From NCBI RefSeq assembly GCF_012952295.1, contig NZ_JABBCH010000007.1:62001-126000 (forward strand): a stretch of 64,000 bases of DNA, written 5' to 3'. Both the position numbers and the translations under genes were made by a program. Every line of letters begins with the position of its first letter. Within the stretch, counting starts at the first letter, position 1. This DNA is from Crystallibacter degradans (GTDB lineage: Bacteria > Actinomycetota > Actinomycetes > Actinomycetales > Micrococcaceae). The notes under the pieces are model-generated. The model made no database searches. It saw only the letters and a program-made list of their open reading frames with translations, and was not told the origin of the DNA. Positions 51,446-61,161 of this stretch are shown one piece after another.

Positions 51446-52189
51446 CTAGAGCCAGCGGGGCGCCGTCGGGCTTTGCTGTTTGCTGGAGGTGATGCCATTG
51501 GTGGAGCGACCGGCGGCGAAGGCGGTGATGTCGGCAAGGGTGCCGGTGATGATTTCGGGATTGTCGGAGTCGAGGTCGCCGTGTTCGGTCACGGTCGAGG
51601 CGTCGGAGACTTTGAGGAGCAGGTCTTTGTCTTCGCCGCGGCTTTGCCAGGCTCCGGTGATCTCTTGGAGCAAACGCTTGAGGACGTCGTTGGGGATCTG
51701 GTCGAAGGTAGCACCGTTGTTCAAGTCCACGGCGTGGATCCAGATTTCGCGGGTGCGCATCCACACGGTTTCCGAAGCGGGGACCGATCGCCCCTGTGCG
51801 GTTTTGACCTGGTTTTTCCAGGCGTCCGGGGGAGTGGCGCGCCAGGCGGCGTCGAGCTGCGTGGCGGAGTCCTGATAGAGGTCCCGCAGTTCCTTGGGAG
51901 ACAGGGCGCCGCCGTGCTCGATTTCCGCGTTGCGCGCGTCCCAGGATGAATACATGGGTGTTTCGATGCCGGTGTTGGCCCACTTCATCAGGCGGGTGAT
52001 CGCGCGGGCGTTGTAACCGACGTGTGCGACGACGTGGGCACGGGTCCAGTCCGGCAGCAGCGAGGGCGCCTGGAGTGCGTCGTCGGGCAGTTCGCTGAGT
52101 TTGCGGTCGAAGAACTCCGTTCCGCGGCGCACGGTGAGCAGCGCTTCCTGCAGTGCGGGGTCCGTGGCCAAGTCATGACTCGCTGCCAT
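51446..52189 (-). CDS. Mycothiol-dependent maleylpyruvate isomerase family protein
   Basis: Cytoplasmic 247-residue protein of the DinB-like four-helix fold with the MDMPI N-terminal domain. WTRAHVVAHVGYNARAITRL carries the metal-binding His residues. A C-terminal domain ends ADITAFAAGRSTNG, as in maleylpyruvate isomerases that turn maleylpyruvate to fumarylpyruvate using mycothiol. A FAH-family hydrolase 42 kb away could act after it, but no gentisate dioxygenase adjoins. ATG 52189 follows AAGGAGCACC. Confidence 0.87.
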   Translation of the reverse strand: MAASHDLATDPALQEALLTVRRGTEFFDRKLSELPDDALQAPSLLPDWTRAHVVAHVGYNARAITRLMKWANTGIETPMYSSWDARNAEIEHGGALSPKELRDLYQDSATQLDAAWRATPPDAWKNQVKTAQGRSVPASETVWMRTREIWIHAVDLNNGATFDQIPNDVLKRLLQEITGAWQSRGEDKDLLLKVSDASTVTEHGDLDSDNPEIITGTLADITAFAAGRSTNGITSSKQQSPTAPRWL

Positions 52190-52256
52190 TGGTGCTCCTT
52201 GCCGAGAGACGTTCCTCGGTTCCTTCGAAGTTGACGGCGAAGCCATTCGCACGTTG

Positions 52257-52472
52257 TTAGGGCGCCTCGCCATGGGGGTAGTCGTCGTCTTCGTCCGGGT
52301 TGATGGACAGGGCCTGCTCCTGCACGTCGGCTTCATTGGCTTCCCAGGACGCCGGGCGTTCCAGCGGGGTGTCGTCGGTATCCGAGTCGTCCTGCAGGGG
52401 CTCGTTTTGCCACTGCACGTCGGCTGCGTCCGCTTCCTTCGGGTCGTGCAAACCGCCATTGTCGGTAGTCAT
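52257..52472 (-). CDS. Small acidic protein of unknown function (71 aa)
   Basis: Hydrophilic, probably disordered protein (MTTDNGGLHDPKEADAADVQ, ending NPDEDDDYPHGEAP) with about a third of its residues Asp or Glu. ATG 52472 lies after GGAGGTTCAAA, which supports real translation. It sits between the MoaD-like gene and the isomerase on the same strand. No family recognised. Confidence 0.65.
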   Translation of the reverse strand: MTTDNGGLHDPKEADAADVQWQNEPLQDDSDTDDTPLERPASWEANEADVQEQALSINPDEDDDYPHGEAP

Positions 52473-52537
52473 TTTGAACCTCCTGGTTGAGTTGCGTACG
52501 GTCCGGCTTCAGCTGATCGGGACGGGCTGTTTCCATG

Positions 52538-52837
52538 CTATCCGCCGGCGACTGACTGAATGATCAGCAGCTCCTGCCCGGGCGCGATGAGGGTAGCGGG
52601 GCCGTCCAGCCCGCGGATGTCTTCTCCGTCCACGTAGAGGTTTACGTACCGGCGGACGGCGCCCAGCTCGTTCCGCACCCGCCGCTCTAACACCGGATAC
52701 TCTGCGGCGAGCCGGTCCAGCACCTGGGACACGGTGGCCCCGTCCTCCACCGGCACGCGCAGTTCGCGTTGGTCACCGGTCACCTTGGCCAGGAGACTGG
52801 GGACGACGACGGTGACCGCCAGGGTGGTCTCCTTCAT
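52538..52837 (-). CDS. MoaD/ThiS ubiquitin-like protein
   Basis: Soluble 99-residue beta-grasp protein ending in Gly-Gly (QSVAGG), the tail that is adenylated or thiocarboxylated in sulfur-carrier proteins. It has the pattern VPVEDGATVSQVLDRLAAEYP and RRYVNLYVDGEDIRGLDGPA. No molybdopterin or thiamine gene is near, and it follows the propeller gene by three bases, so it belongs to a different pathway or partner. Confidence 0.85.
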   Translation of the reverse strand: MKETTLAVTVVVPSLLAKVTGDQRELRVPVEDGATVSQVLDRLAAEYPVLERRVRNELGAVRRYVNLYVDGEDIRGLDGPATLIAPGQELLIIQSVAGG

Positions 52838-52840
52838 TGG

Positions 52841-53947
52841 CTACCGGCCGCCGTCGTTGGTTGTGGCAGCGCGGACGCAGAGTACGTCCGGCAGATGCGA
52901 GGCCACTTCGACGAAGATCTCGCCCTCATCGGCGCTCGCGTAGACGGAGCCGCCGCGGGTACCGAAGTAGACGCCGGCCGGATCCGAGCCGTCCACCGCC
53001 GCGGCATCACGCAGCACCACGTTGAACTCGTTGTCCGGCAAACCGGTGTGCAGCCGGGTCCAGGAATTGCCGCCATCGCTGGTCCGATGGACGGCGAGCC
53101 GGCCGTCCGGCGGAATGCGTTCGCCGTCGGCCTTGATAGGAATGACCCAGGCGGTGCCGGACTTCCGCGGGTGCGTGAGCATGGCGAAGCCGAAGTCCGT
53201 GGGCAGGCCGTCCGCGATGGAAACCCAGGTGTCTGCGTTGTCGTCCGAGCGGTAGACGCCGTGGTGGTTCTGCGCGAACAGCGTGGTGGGGACCTCGGGA
53301 TCCCGCGCGATTTTGTGCACGCACTGGCCGACTTCGGGATTAGGATCCGGCATGAAGTAGGCGCTGATGCCGTGGTTGCGCGCGGTCCAGCTGGTCCCTC
53401 CGTCCGTACTCCGGTAAACGCCGCCGGTGCTCATGGCGACATGGACCGTGTTTTCATCCGCCGGACTCGGTAGGACGGAGTGCGCAGCGGCCCCGCCGTA
53501 GCCGGCGCCCCACTGGTCCTTGTCAGGGTGCGCCCAGAGGCTGCGGTTGAGCTCGAAGTGCTCGCCGCCGTCGGTGGATTTCCACACCGAGATCGGTTCG
53601 CAGCCGGCCCAGACCACGCCGGGGCGGTCCTCGGCGTCCGGATAAAGCTGCCAGATCCGCTCCAGGGCGGCACCGTCCTCTTCGGCGAAGCGGATGGCGC
53701 CGTTTTCAGGCTCGGTCCAGGTCCCGCCCAGATCGTCCGAGTGGAAGACGGTGGGTCCCCAGTGCTCGGAGCGGGCACCGACGAGCAGCCGGGTGCGTCC
53801 GCCGCGCTGGTCGATCCCGATGCTCGGGATCTCATTCATCAAGAAGTGTGGTTCGGACAGCGACCAGTTGACCCGGTCTGTGCTGGTAGCCAGCCACAGG
53901 CCTTTTTTCGTACCGATCGCGAGAACTGTTGTACCGGCTGTAGCCAT
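52841..53947 (-). CDS. BNR/sialidase-like beta-propeller protein
   Basis: Soluble protein of 368 residues without signal peptide. It has Asp-box repeats of the bacterial neuraminidase type (STDGGEHFE, STDGGTSWTA, RSDDNADTWVS, RTSDGGNSWTR) that fold as a propeller, and KKGLWLATSTDRVNW at the start. The true sialidase catalytic Arg triad and Tyr are not evident, so it is probably not a sialidase. The start ATG 53947 may be replaced by GTG six bases upstream. It is tightly followed by the MoaD-like gene. Confidence 0.83.
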   Translation of the reverse strand: MATAGTTVLAIGTKKGLWLATSTDRVNWSLSEPHFLMNEIPSIGIDQRGGRTRLLVGARSEHWGPTVFHSDDLGGTWTEPENGAIRFAEEDGAALERIWQLYPDAEDRPGVVWAGCEPISVWKSTDGGEHFELNRSLWAHPDKDQWGAGYGGAAAHSVLPSPADENTVHVAMSTGGVYRSTDGGTSWTARNHGISAYFMPDPNPEVGQCVHKIARDPEVPTTLFAQNHHGVYRSDDNADTWVSIADGLPTDFGFAMLTHPRKSGTAWVIPIKADGERIPPDGRLAVHRTSDGGNSWTRLHTGLPDNEFNVVLRDAAAVDGSDPAGVYFGTRGGSVYASADEGEIFVEVASHLPDVLCVRAATTNDGGR

Positions 53948-54050
53948 GGTCACTATTCGACCACCGCACGCGTAACGCCGCAATGGTTTTGCGGTGAACG
54001 GTTGGCCGGCAGGGCAGAATAGGGGCGGGCACTCGAGGGAACCAGGAGAA

Positions 54051-55262
54051 ATGAGCGAACCAGCAGCAGAACAACACAGCTCGCGGCTGTGGTTGTGGGT
54101 CCTGATCGGCGCGGCCGTGCTGACGCAGACGGCGCTGAACCTGGCCCGGCCGGTGATCTCCTATAAGCTGCTGGCGCTCGGCGGGGACGCCGCGGTGATC
54201 GGTGTGATCACCGCCGTCTATGCCATCCTGCCCGTGGTCGCCGCACTCTGGCTGGGCAGGGTGAGCGACCGGGTGCAGTCGCTGCGCGGCATGGTGGTGC
54301 TCGGGGCCGTCGTGCTCTCCGTGGCAGCGCTGCTGCTGGCGGCGGCAGGAGACTTCCTCTGGATCGGCGTGGCCAGCGCGCTGCTGGGCATGGGCCACCT
54401 GGTCTTCACCATCGCGGGCCAATCGGCCATTGCGCGGTATGCCCCGCTGAGCCAGCTGGACAGTGGGTTCGGCTGGTTCACCGCGGCCTTTTCCCTGGGC
54501 CAGCTGATTGGGCCGCTGTTGGCGGGCCTGCTGTTGGGCAGCGGGCTGGAAACTACCGGGGATGCCCGGATGGCCTCAGTAAATACCGCACTGCTGCTGG
54601 CGGCCGGGATCGCGTTGGCAGGTGCGCCGGCCATGCTGGTCAGATCGCGCAGCAGTGGCCGGGCGGGACAACCAGCGCGGCCAACGGCGCTCCCGAAGGA
54701 AGGCGCACTGGTCATCCTGCGCACTCCCGGTGTCGCCTGGAACATGGCTGCTTCGCTGGCGCTGCTCTCCGCCATCGACATTCTGGTGGCCTTCCTGCCA
54801 CTGGTGGCGGAGGAGCACGGCGTAGCGCCGGTATGGGTGGGCATCCTGCTGGCCGTGCGGGCCGGCGCCTCTATCATTTCCCGTGTCATTCTGGCCCAGC
54901 TCATCCAGAAGTGGACCCGCTACCAGTTGCTGATCGCCAGCCTGCTGGGCTCCGGCGCTGCCATCGCCGTCGCGCCGTTCTTCCTCGACGCCCTCTGGGT
55001 AGCGGGAACGGCCCTGTTTGTCGGTGGCTTCCTGCTGGGGCTCGGCCAGCCGCTGACCATGAGCCTGATTACCCAGGCGGTTTCCTCGCAGTCCCGCGGC
55101 GCTGCGCTCGCCATCAGGCTGCTCGGGAACCGTATCGGCCAAGTGGTCATCCCGCTGACGGGTGGCCTGGTCGCCGCCCCGCTGGGACCCGCAGCTGCCA
55201 TCTGGCTGGTCTGCGGGCTGCTGGGGCTGGCGGCCGTCGCCAAATCGACGAGCAAGGGCTGA
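54051..55262 (+). CDS. MFS transporter
   Basis: Inner-membrane transporter of 403 residues, twelve hydrophobic helices. It shows VISYKLLALGGDAAVIGVIT and the LGRVSDRVQSLRG loop between helices two and three. The C-terminal half has LGQPLTMSLITQAVSSQSRG. ATG 54051 follows CCAGGAGAA, which fixes the start against a longer frame. Substrate unknown. It converges with the pyruvate kinase gene. Confidence 0.88.
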   Translation: MSEPAAEQHSSRLWLWVLIGAAVLTQTALNLARPVISYKLLALGGDAAVIGVITAVYAILPVVAALWLGRVSDRVQSLRGMVVLGAVVLSVAALLLAAAGDFLWIGVASALLGMGHLVFTIAGQSAIARYAPLSQLDSGFGWFTAAFSLGQLIGPLLAGLLLGSGLETTGDARMASVNTALLLAAGIALAGAPAMLVRSRSSGRAGQPARPTALPKEGALVILRTPGVAWNMAASLALLSAIDILVAFLPLVAEEHGVAPVWVGILLAVRAGASIISRVILAQLIQKWTRYQLLIASLLGSGAAIAVAPFFLDALWVAGTALFVGGFLLGLGQPLTMSLITQAVSSQSRGAALAIRLLGNRIGQVVIPLTGGLVAAPLGPAAAIWLVCGLLGLAAVAKSTSKG

Positions 55263-55269
55263 ACCGGCT

Positions 55270-56718
55270 CTATTCCCGCCGGGCCGCCAGCTGCTCCCCG
55301 GCGTCGGCAATGTCCCCTACCCGGTGGACGCGCAGGGAGTTAGTGGACCCGGCCTGGCCCGGGGGCGAGCCGGCGGCAATCACTACCAGGTCATCGATGT
55401 CGGCCAGGTTCTGCTCGTAGAGCACCCGGTCCACCTGGGCCGTCATATGGTCGGTATGTTCGGCGAAGTCGACCAGCCGCGGCTGGATGCCCCACATCAG
55501 CGCCATCACGTTTAAGGTCGACTGCACCGGGGTGAAGGCAAACAGGGGTTTGTTCGGACGGAGCCGGGAGAGGCGGCGGGCCGAATCGCCGGACTGGGTG
55601 AAAACGCAGATGCATCTGGCGTCGAGCTGGTCCGCGATCTCCACGGCCGCACGGGTGATGGCGCCGCCGCGGGTTTTCGGTTTGCTGCCCAGCGGCGGAA
55701 CGCGCTCCAGCCCGTGCTGTTCGGTAGATTCGATGATGCGCGCCATCGTCTCCACGGTCTCCACCGGGTACTTTCCCACGCTGGTCTCGCCGGAGAGCAT
55801 TACCGCGTCCGCGCCGTCGAGCACGGCATTCGCGCAGTCGGACGCCTCGGCGCGGGTGGGCCGGGGATTTTCGATCATGGATTCCAGCACTTGCGTCGCC
55901 ACAATCACCGGTTTCGCCGAACGGCGGGCCATCTCGATGGCGTTCTTCTGCACCACGGGCACGTCTTCGAGCGGCAACTCGACGCCCAGGTCCCCGCGGG
56001 CCACCATGATCGCGTCGAAGGCGGCGACGATTTCGGCCAGCGCCGCCACGGCCTGCGGCTTCTCGATCTTCGCGATCACGGGGGTGCGGCGACCCTCTTC
56101 GGCCATGATCTCGTGCACGCGCCGGATGTCCGCGGCATTGCGTACAAAGGACAGGGCAACCATGTCGACGCCGGTGCGCAGCGCCCAGCGCAGGTCGGCC
56201 TCGTCCTTGTCGCTGAGGGCCGGGACGTTCACCGCGACTCCCGGGAGGTTGATGCCCTTGTTGTTGGAGACGGCGCCGGGCACCGTGACCTCCGTGACCA
56301 CGCGGGTGTCTTCCACCGCGACGGCGCGCAGGGCAACCTTGCCGTCGTCGATCAGCAACGTTTCGCCCACGGTGACATCCTGCGGCAGGCCCTTGTGCGT
56401 CGTCGAGCAGATCTCCGCGGTGCCGGCCACGTCCTCGGTGGTGATCGTGAACGTGTCTCCGACGCGGAGTTCGTGCGGGCCGGCGGCGAACCTGCCCAGC
56501 CGGATCTTCGGCCCCTGCAGGTCGGCGAAGATCGCGATCGGCTGATCCAGCTCCGCCGCGGCCTTGCGGATATTGTTGTACGTCTCCTCGTGCACTGCGT
56601 GTTCGCCGTGGCTCATATTCAAACGTGCGACGTCGACTCCCGCCCTCAGGAGCTGCACAGTACTTTCGTAGGTGGCAACGGCAGGGCCGAACGTGGCAAT
56701 GATTTTTGCCTGTCTCAT
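55270..56718 (-). CDS. pyk: Pyruvate kinase
   Basis: Glycolytic enzyme of 482 residues, converting phosphoenolpyruvate and ADP to pyruvate and ATP. The N-terminus has MRQAKIIATFGPAV and ARLNMSHGEH, with KIEKPQAV carrying the catalytic Lys and VARGDLGVELP binding metal. The B-domain lies between about 70 and 170. The final domain ends GSTNSLRVHRVG. It follows an SDR gene by ten bases on the same strand and may share its transcript. Confidence 0.97.
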   Translation of the reverse strand: MRQAKIIATFGPAVATYESTVQLLRAGVDVARLNMSHGEHAVHEETYNNIRKAAAELDQPIAIFADLQGPKIRLGRFAAGPHELRVGDTFTITTEDVAGTAEICSTTHKGLPQDVTVGETLLIDDGKVALRAVAVEDTRVVTEVTVPGAVSNNKGINLPGVAVNVPALSDKDEADLRWALRTGVDMVALSFVRNAADIRRVHEIMAEEGRRTPVIAKIEKPQAVAALAEIVAAFDAIMVARGDLGVELPLEDVPVVQKNAIEMARRSAKPVIVATQVLESMIENPRPTRAEASDCANAVLDGADAVMLSGETSVGKYPVETVETMARIIESTEQHGLERVPPLGSKPKTRGGAITRAAVEIADQLDARCICVFTQSGDSARRLSRLRPNKPLFAFTPVQSTLNVMALMWGIQPRLVDFAEHTDHMTAQVDRVLYEQNLADIDDLVVIAAGSPPGQAGSTNSLRVHRVGDIADAGEQLAARRE

Positions 56719-56728
56719 GATGTCTCCT

Positions 56729-57496
56729 CTAGCCCCGGCCGATGTACGGCATTCCGGAAGCGGTAATGGTGAGCTGGTTGATGTTCGCCTGGGCCGGCAG
56801 CGTGGCCATGAGCACCACCGCGCGGGCGGCTTCTTCGACGTCGAACGTCGGCTCGACGCGTCTGCTCCCGTCCGGTTGCAGGGCCCCGTCGCTGATGCCG
56901 GCGCCGTGCAGGAGGCCGGTGGAGGTGTTGCCGATATCGATCTGGCCGCAGCTGATGCCGTGCGGCCGGCCGTCTAGTTCGATGGACTTCGTCAACCCGG
57001 TCAAGGCGTGCTTGGTCGCCGCGTAAGCCACCGAACGTGGCCGCGGCGTGTGTGCGGAAATAGAACCATTGTTGATGATTCTGCCACCCTGGGGCCGCTG
57101 GGCCTTCATCTGTCGGAATGCCGCCGCGGCACACAGCATGGCACCGGTAAGGTTCACCGCTACCGTGTCGTTCCAGTCCGCCAGGCTGATCTCGTCTATA
57201 CCGGCCGATGGGCCAAAGGTGCCCGCATTGTTGAAGAGCAGGTCGAGGCGGCCCCAGCGTTCACGCACGGTATTGAACAGCCGGCCGACCGCTTCCGGAT
57301 CCGTGATGTCCGTCGGAACCACCAGCGCCGCCGGGTTGTCCTCGGCGGTCTCCGCGAGCAGTTCCGGACGCCGTCCGGCCAGTGCAACGGAAAAGCCGGC
57401 CGCGAGCAGTTGGCGCGCCACCGCGCGGCCAATGCCGGATCCGGCGCCGGTAACGACGGCGGTGCTCACCTGGGGCGCCGAAGCTTGGGATGTCAT
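56729..57496 (-). CDS. Short-chain dehydrogenase/reductase
   Basis: Cytoplasmic oxidoreductase of 255 residues. [16 protein letters not shown] binds the cofactor, [10 protein letters not shown] is the NNAG motif, and the catalytic Ser and YxxxK are in [20 protein letters not shown] with the Lys next. Substrate unknown. ATG 57496 follows AAGGAGAG. It lies upstream of pyk on the same strand and divergent to aceE. Confidence 0.9.
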   Translation of the reverse strand: MTSQASAPQVSTAVVTGAGSGIGRAVARQLLAAGFSVALAGRRPELLAETAEDNPAALVVPTDITDPEAVGRLFNTVRERWGRLDLLFNNAGTFGPSAGIDEISLADWNDTVAVNLTGAMLCAAAAFRQMKAQRPQGGRIINNGSISAHTPRPRSVAYAATKHALTGLTKSIELDGRPHGISCGQIDIGNTSTGLLHGAGISDGALQPDGSRRVEPTFDVEEAARAVVLMATLPAQANINQLTITASGMPYIGRG

Positions 57497-57571
57497 CTGC
57501 TCTCCTTACAGGGCGTGTTCGTCATAACGTTGACAGGGAACGCACCTACATCGTTCACTGTATCTTACATA

Positions 57572-57589
57572 ACGGAATAAACATTCCGT
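57572..57589. promoter_or_regulatory. Palindrome ACGGAAT-N4-ATTCCGT between SDR and aceE
   Basis: A perfect seven-base inverted repeat with a four-base spacer lies in the 151-base gap between the divergent SDR/pyk and aceE genes. CGGAAT-N-ATTCCG-type palindromes are typical of IclR-family and similar repressors. It lies 76 bases upstream of the SDR start and 59 bases upstream of aceE. Confidence 0.45.
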
Positions 57590-57647
57590 CTTGTGGAAAT
57601 AAAAATGAGACGGCAGGAGAACTCTGTCCTCAATGGAGAGGTAGCAC

Positions 57648-60389
57648 ATGACTGTTATTGATGAGACGCCGGCTATCCTGAGCGCGCTCGCCGACCAGTT
57701 CCCGGACCGCGATCCGGAAGAGACCGCGGAATGGTCCGAGTCGCTGGACCAGTTGATCAGCACCCAGGGCACCGAGCGCGCACAGTTCATCATGCGCTCG
57801 CTCCTGCAGCGGGCCGGGGCCCAGAGTGTCGGCGTGCCCATGGTGACCACCACGGACTACGTCAACACCATCCCCGCGGACCAGGAGCCGCACTACCCGG
57901 GCAATGAGGAAATCGAGCGGAAGTACCGGGCCTGGATGCGCTGGAATGCCGCCGTCATGGTCCACCGCGCACAGCGTCCGGAAATAGGCGTCGGCGGGCA
58001 TATCTCCACCTATGCCGGCGCGGCCACGCTCTACGAGGTTGGCTTCAACCACTTCTTCCGCGGCAAGGACCACCCTGGCGGCGGCGACCAGGTCTTCTTC
58101 CAAGGACATGCCTCGCCCGGCATGTATGCGCGTGCCTTCATGGAAGGCCGCCTTACCGAGGAGGATCTGGACGGTTTCCGGCAGGAGAAGTCCAGGGCCG
58201 GCCATGCGCTCTCCTCTTATCCGCATCCGCGGCTGATGCCGCACTTCTGGGAATTCCCTACGGTGTCGATGGGCATCGGGCCGATGAACGCCATCTATCA
58301 GGCGCAGTCGAACCGCTACCTGCAGAACCGCGGCATCAAGGACACCTCGGACCAGCACGTCTGGGCCTTCCTGGGCGACGGCGAAATGGACGAACCGGAA
58401 AGCCGCGGCCTGCTGCAGCTCGCCGCCAACGAAAAGCTGGACAACCTCACGTTTGTGGTCAACTGCAACCTGCAGCGCCTGGACGGGCCGGTGCGTGGCA
58501 ACGGCAAGATCATGCAGGAACTCGAGGCCTTCTTCCGCGGTGCGGGTTGGAACGTGGTCAAGGTGGTCTGGGGCCGCGAATGGGACGACCTGCTGGCCAA
58601 GGACACCGACGGCGCGCTCGTGGACATCATGAACGAGACACCCGACGGCGACTACCAGACGTACAAGGCCGAGTCCGGCGGTTTTGTCCGCGACCAGTTC
58701 TTCGGCAAGACCCCGCAGACCAAGGCCATGGTCGCGGACCTAAGCGACGCCGAGATCTGGAACCTCAAGCGCGGCGGCCACGATTACCATAAGGTCTACG
58801 CCGCCTATAAGGCTGCCACCGAGTTCAAGGGCAAACCCACGGTGGTCCTGGTCAAGACGGTCAAGGGCTACGGGCTCGGCTCGCACTTCGAGGGCCGCAA
58901 TGCGACCCACCAGATGAAGAAGCTGACCTTGCAAAACCTGAAGGACTTCCGCGATTACCTGCGGATCCCGATCAGCGACGAGCAACTCGAGGCGGATCCC
59001 TACCGCCCGCCGTACTTCCACCCGGGCGCGGACGCACCGGAGATCCGGTACCTAATGGACCGCCGGGCTGCCTTGGGCGGTTCCGTGCCGGAGCGCCGCA
59101 GCAAGCACGCGGAGATCAAGCTCCCCGAGGCGAAGGCCTACGAGGTTGCCAAACGCGGCTCCGGCAAGCAGCAGGCAGCCACCACCATGGCGTTCGTCCG
59201 GCTGCTCAAGGACCTGATGCGGGACAAGGAATTCGGCAACCGCGTGGTTCCGGTTGTCCCGGATGAGTCGCGGACCTTCGGTATGGACGCATTCTTCCCG
59301 ACGGCGAAGATCTACAACCCCGGCGGCCAGAACTACCTCTCCGTGGACCGCGATCTTGTCCTGGCCTACAAGGAGTCCCCGGCCGGGCAGCTGATCCACC
59401 CGGGCATCAACGAGGCCGGCGCAGTCGCGGCCTTCACCGCCGCCGGTACCGCCTATGCCACCCACGGCGAACCGCTGGTGCCGATCTACGTCTTCTACTC
59501 GATGTTCGGTTTCCAGCGCACGGGCGATGCCTTCTGGGCCGCCGCCGACCAGATGACGCGCGGCTTCATCATCGGCGCCACGGCAGGGCGGACGACGCTG
59601 ACGGGGGAGGGGCTGCAGCACGCCGACGGCCATTCGCCGGTGCTCGCGGCGACCAATCCCGCCGTCGTTACCTATGACCCGGCCTTCGGCTACGAGATCG
59701 GCCACATCATGCGGGCCGGGCTGGAGCGCATGTACGGCGGCAACCACCCCGATCCGAACGTCATGTATTACCTCACGGTGTACAACGAGCCGATCGTCCA
59801 GCCGGCCGAGCCGGAAGGTCTGGACATCGACGGCGTCCTCGGCGGCATCTACAAGCTGAAGGCCGCGGAGGCCCAGGGGCCGAAGACCCAGCTGCTGGCA
59901 TCCGGCGTCGCGGTTCCGTGGGCACTGGAAGCCCAGACCATCCTGGCTGAGGACTGGGGTGTCAGCGCCGATGTTTGGTCCGTAACCAGCTGGAACGAAC
60001 TGCGCCGGGACGGACTGGCTGCCGAGAGGGAGATGTTCCTGAATCCGGGCTCGGTAGCGCGCAAGCCGTTTGTCGCGCAACAGCTCGAAGGTGCCGAAGG
60101 GCCGGTCGTTGCGGTCTCCGACTACATGTCGCAGGTGCCTGACCAGATCCGCCAGTACGTGCCGAACGACTTCGCCACCCTTGGTGCTGACGGCTTCGGG
60201 TTCTCGGATACGCGGGCCGCGGCACGCCGTTTCTTCAGCATCGACGCCCACTCCGTGGTGGTCCGCGCCCTGCAGCTGCTCGCTGCGCAGGGCAAGGTGC
60301 CCGCCGACGCTCCGGCTGAGGCCTTCCGCCGGTATCGGCTGGACGACGTCAACGCCGGGACTTCGGGCAGCGCCGGAGGCGACGCCTAA
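57648..60389 (+). CDS. aceE: Pyruvate dehydrogenase E1 component (homodimeric)
   Basis: Thiamine-diphosphate enzyme of 913 residues that decarboxylates pyruvate and passes acetyl to the E2 subunit. The cofactor motif [12 protein letters not shown] ends with [15 protein letters not shown]. The [11 protein letters not shown]-like region ([20 protein letters not shown]) and [12 protein letters not shown] are E1 hallmarks. It has the full length of the actinobacterial form. ATG 57648 follows GGAGAGGTAGCAC. aceF is not adjacent, which is usual for this group. Confidence 0.97.
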   Translation: MTVIDETPAILSALADQFPDRDPEETAEWSESLDQLISTQGTERAQFIMRSLLQRAGAQSVGVPMVTTTDYVNTIPADQEPHYPGNEEIERKYRAWMRWNAAVMVHRAQRPEIGVGGHISTYAGAATLYEVGFNHFFRGKDHPGGGDQVFFQGHASPGMYARAFMEGRLTEEDLDGFRQEKSRAGHALSSYPHPRLMPHFWEFPTVSMGIGPMNAIYQAQSNRYLQNRGIKDTSDQHVWAFLGDGEMDEPESRGLLQLAANEKLDNLTFVVNCNLQRLDGPVRGNGKIMQELEAFFRGAGWNVVKVVWGREWDDLLAKDTDGALVDIMNETPDGDYQTYKAESGGFVRDQFFGKTPQTKAMVADLSDAEIWNLKRGGHDYHKVYAAYKAATEFKGKPTVVLVKTVKGYGLGSHFEGRNATHQMKKLTLQNLKDFRDYLRIPISDEQLEADPYRPPYFHPGADAPEIRYLMDRRAALGGSVPERRSKHAEIKLPEAKAYEVAKRGSGKQQAATTMAFVRLLKDLMRDKEFGNRVVPVVPDESRTFGMDAFFPTAKIYNPGGQNYLSVDRDLVLAYKESPAGQLIHPGINEAGAVAAFTAAGTAYATHGEPLVPIYVFYSMFGFQRTGDAFWAAADQMTRGFIIGATAGRTTLTGEGLQHADGHSPVLAATNPAVVTYDPAFGYEIGHIMRAGLERMYGGNHPDPNVMYYLTVYNEPIVQPAEPEGLDIDGVLGGIYKLKAAEAQGPKTQLLASGVAVPWALEAQTILAEDWGVSADVWSVTSWNELRRDGLAAEREMFLNPGSVARKPFVAQQLEGAEGPVVAVSDYMSQVPDQIRQYVPNDFATLGADGFGFSDTRAAARRFFSIDAHSVVVRALQLLAAQGKVPADAPAEAFRRYRLDDVNAGTSGSAGGDA

Positions 60390-60407
60390 GAGTGTGAAGG
60401 GCGGTTA

Positions 60408-60449
60408 AAAGAGTGAGGGCGGATCCCGTGGGATCCGCCCTCACTCTTT
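60408..60449 (+). terminator. Strong intrinsic terminator after aceE
   Basis: A perfect 19-base stem (60408-60426 with 60431-60449) around a CGTG loop begins with AAAGAGTGAGGGC and ends in GCCCTCACTCTTT. A-rich and T-rich arms are present. It ends the aceE transcript and would also work on the opposite strand for the small gene at 60478-60657. Confidence 0.85.
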
Positions 60450-60477
60450 GCTGTGCGAGCTCTTGCTGTACGCGTTG

Positions 60478-60657
60478 CTAGCCGCGTGTGGCGCGAGTCA
60501 ACCGGCCCGGCAGGCTCCGAAGCGTATTGAGCAGACCGCCGTGTCCCTGCCGGGTGCGCGTCGGCGGGATGTAGAAATCCGGGTCCGAGCCGCCGGCTTC
60601 GTAGATATGGGCCGTGGCCGACTGTGCAGTCTGGGTTTCGGGGCTGGGTGTATTCAT
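60478..60657 (-). CDS. Small protein of unknown function (59 aa)
   Basis: ATG 60657 stands five bases after GGAGAACC and opens a 59-residue reading: MNTPSPETQTAQSATAHIYE, then GGSDPDFYIPPTRTRQGHGG, and a basic end (RSLPGRLTRATRG). The gene is convergent to aceE and reads straight into its terminator. A cluster of Pro, Asp and aromatic residues suggests a partly disordered peptide. No family recognised. Confidence 0.6.
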   Translation of the reverse strand: MNTPSPETQTAQSATAHIYEAGGSDPDFYIPPTRTRQGHGGLLNTLRSLPGRLTRATRG

Positions 60658-61161
60658 GCTGGTTCTCCAATTCCTTAGCTTTCTTAGCGCTGATTCCGAA
60701 TAGCGGAAAAAGAATATTGCTATATGAAAATGCTAAGGGGGGCGTGAGGGGTGGTCAAGAGGTTGGGCGCATAAGTTTGAGGCAAGAGTCCGCATGCGGG
60801 CGCTTTGGTGCCCGTCAATGTCGTTGCCGCTGCGTCCAGGAAGGCTTCGGGGTCGCTCCGGCCGTTCCCGATTCTGACAAGGATGCCAGATCTGCCGTCA
60901 GAATCCTATGGTCAACGGTTTTCGCTGCGGCTTCTTGGGCAATCGGGATGAGGGCTGGGCTGCATGTCGTCGTCGTGGTTCTTGCTAGCCGGGAAAAATA
61001 AGTTTCCGGTACCCTTGACAGGTACCCTGTGACACCGCTTACACTCTTTATGAAAGAAAGATTCCACCATACAGAAACATCGAATCAAGTCGATTTCTAT
61101 CGATGGTCAAGGGTGTTCAGCGTCTGAGGTGGATTAGATCTCTAGAAAGCTGACACCCGCC
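60658..61161. other. 504-base intergenic region upstream of uric acid operon
   Basis: The left part (60660-60760) is A/T-richer and could hold the promoter of the leftward small gene. The middle (60760-60985) shows nothing recognisable. The right part holds the operon promoter described at 61009-61045. A GGAAA/TTTCC repeat stands at 60992-61007. Confidence 0.5.
61009..61045 (+). promoter_or_regulatory. Likely promoter and operator of the uric acid operon
   Basis: TTGACA (61015-61020) as -35 and TACACT (61040-61045) as -10 are 19 bases apart, slightly long. The -35 is bracketed by two GGTACCC copies (61009-61015 and 61021-61027), so a repressor there would block RNA polymerase. The operon starts about 115 bases downstream. 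Confidence 0.45.

Noticed and set aside
52841-53947. True exo-sialidase
   Set aside because: The Asp-box repeats are present but the protein has no signal peptide and the catalytic Arg triad could not be located.
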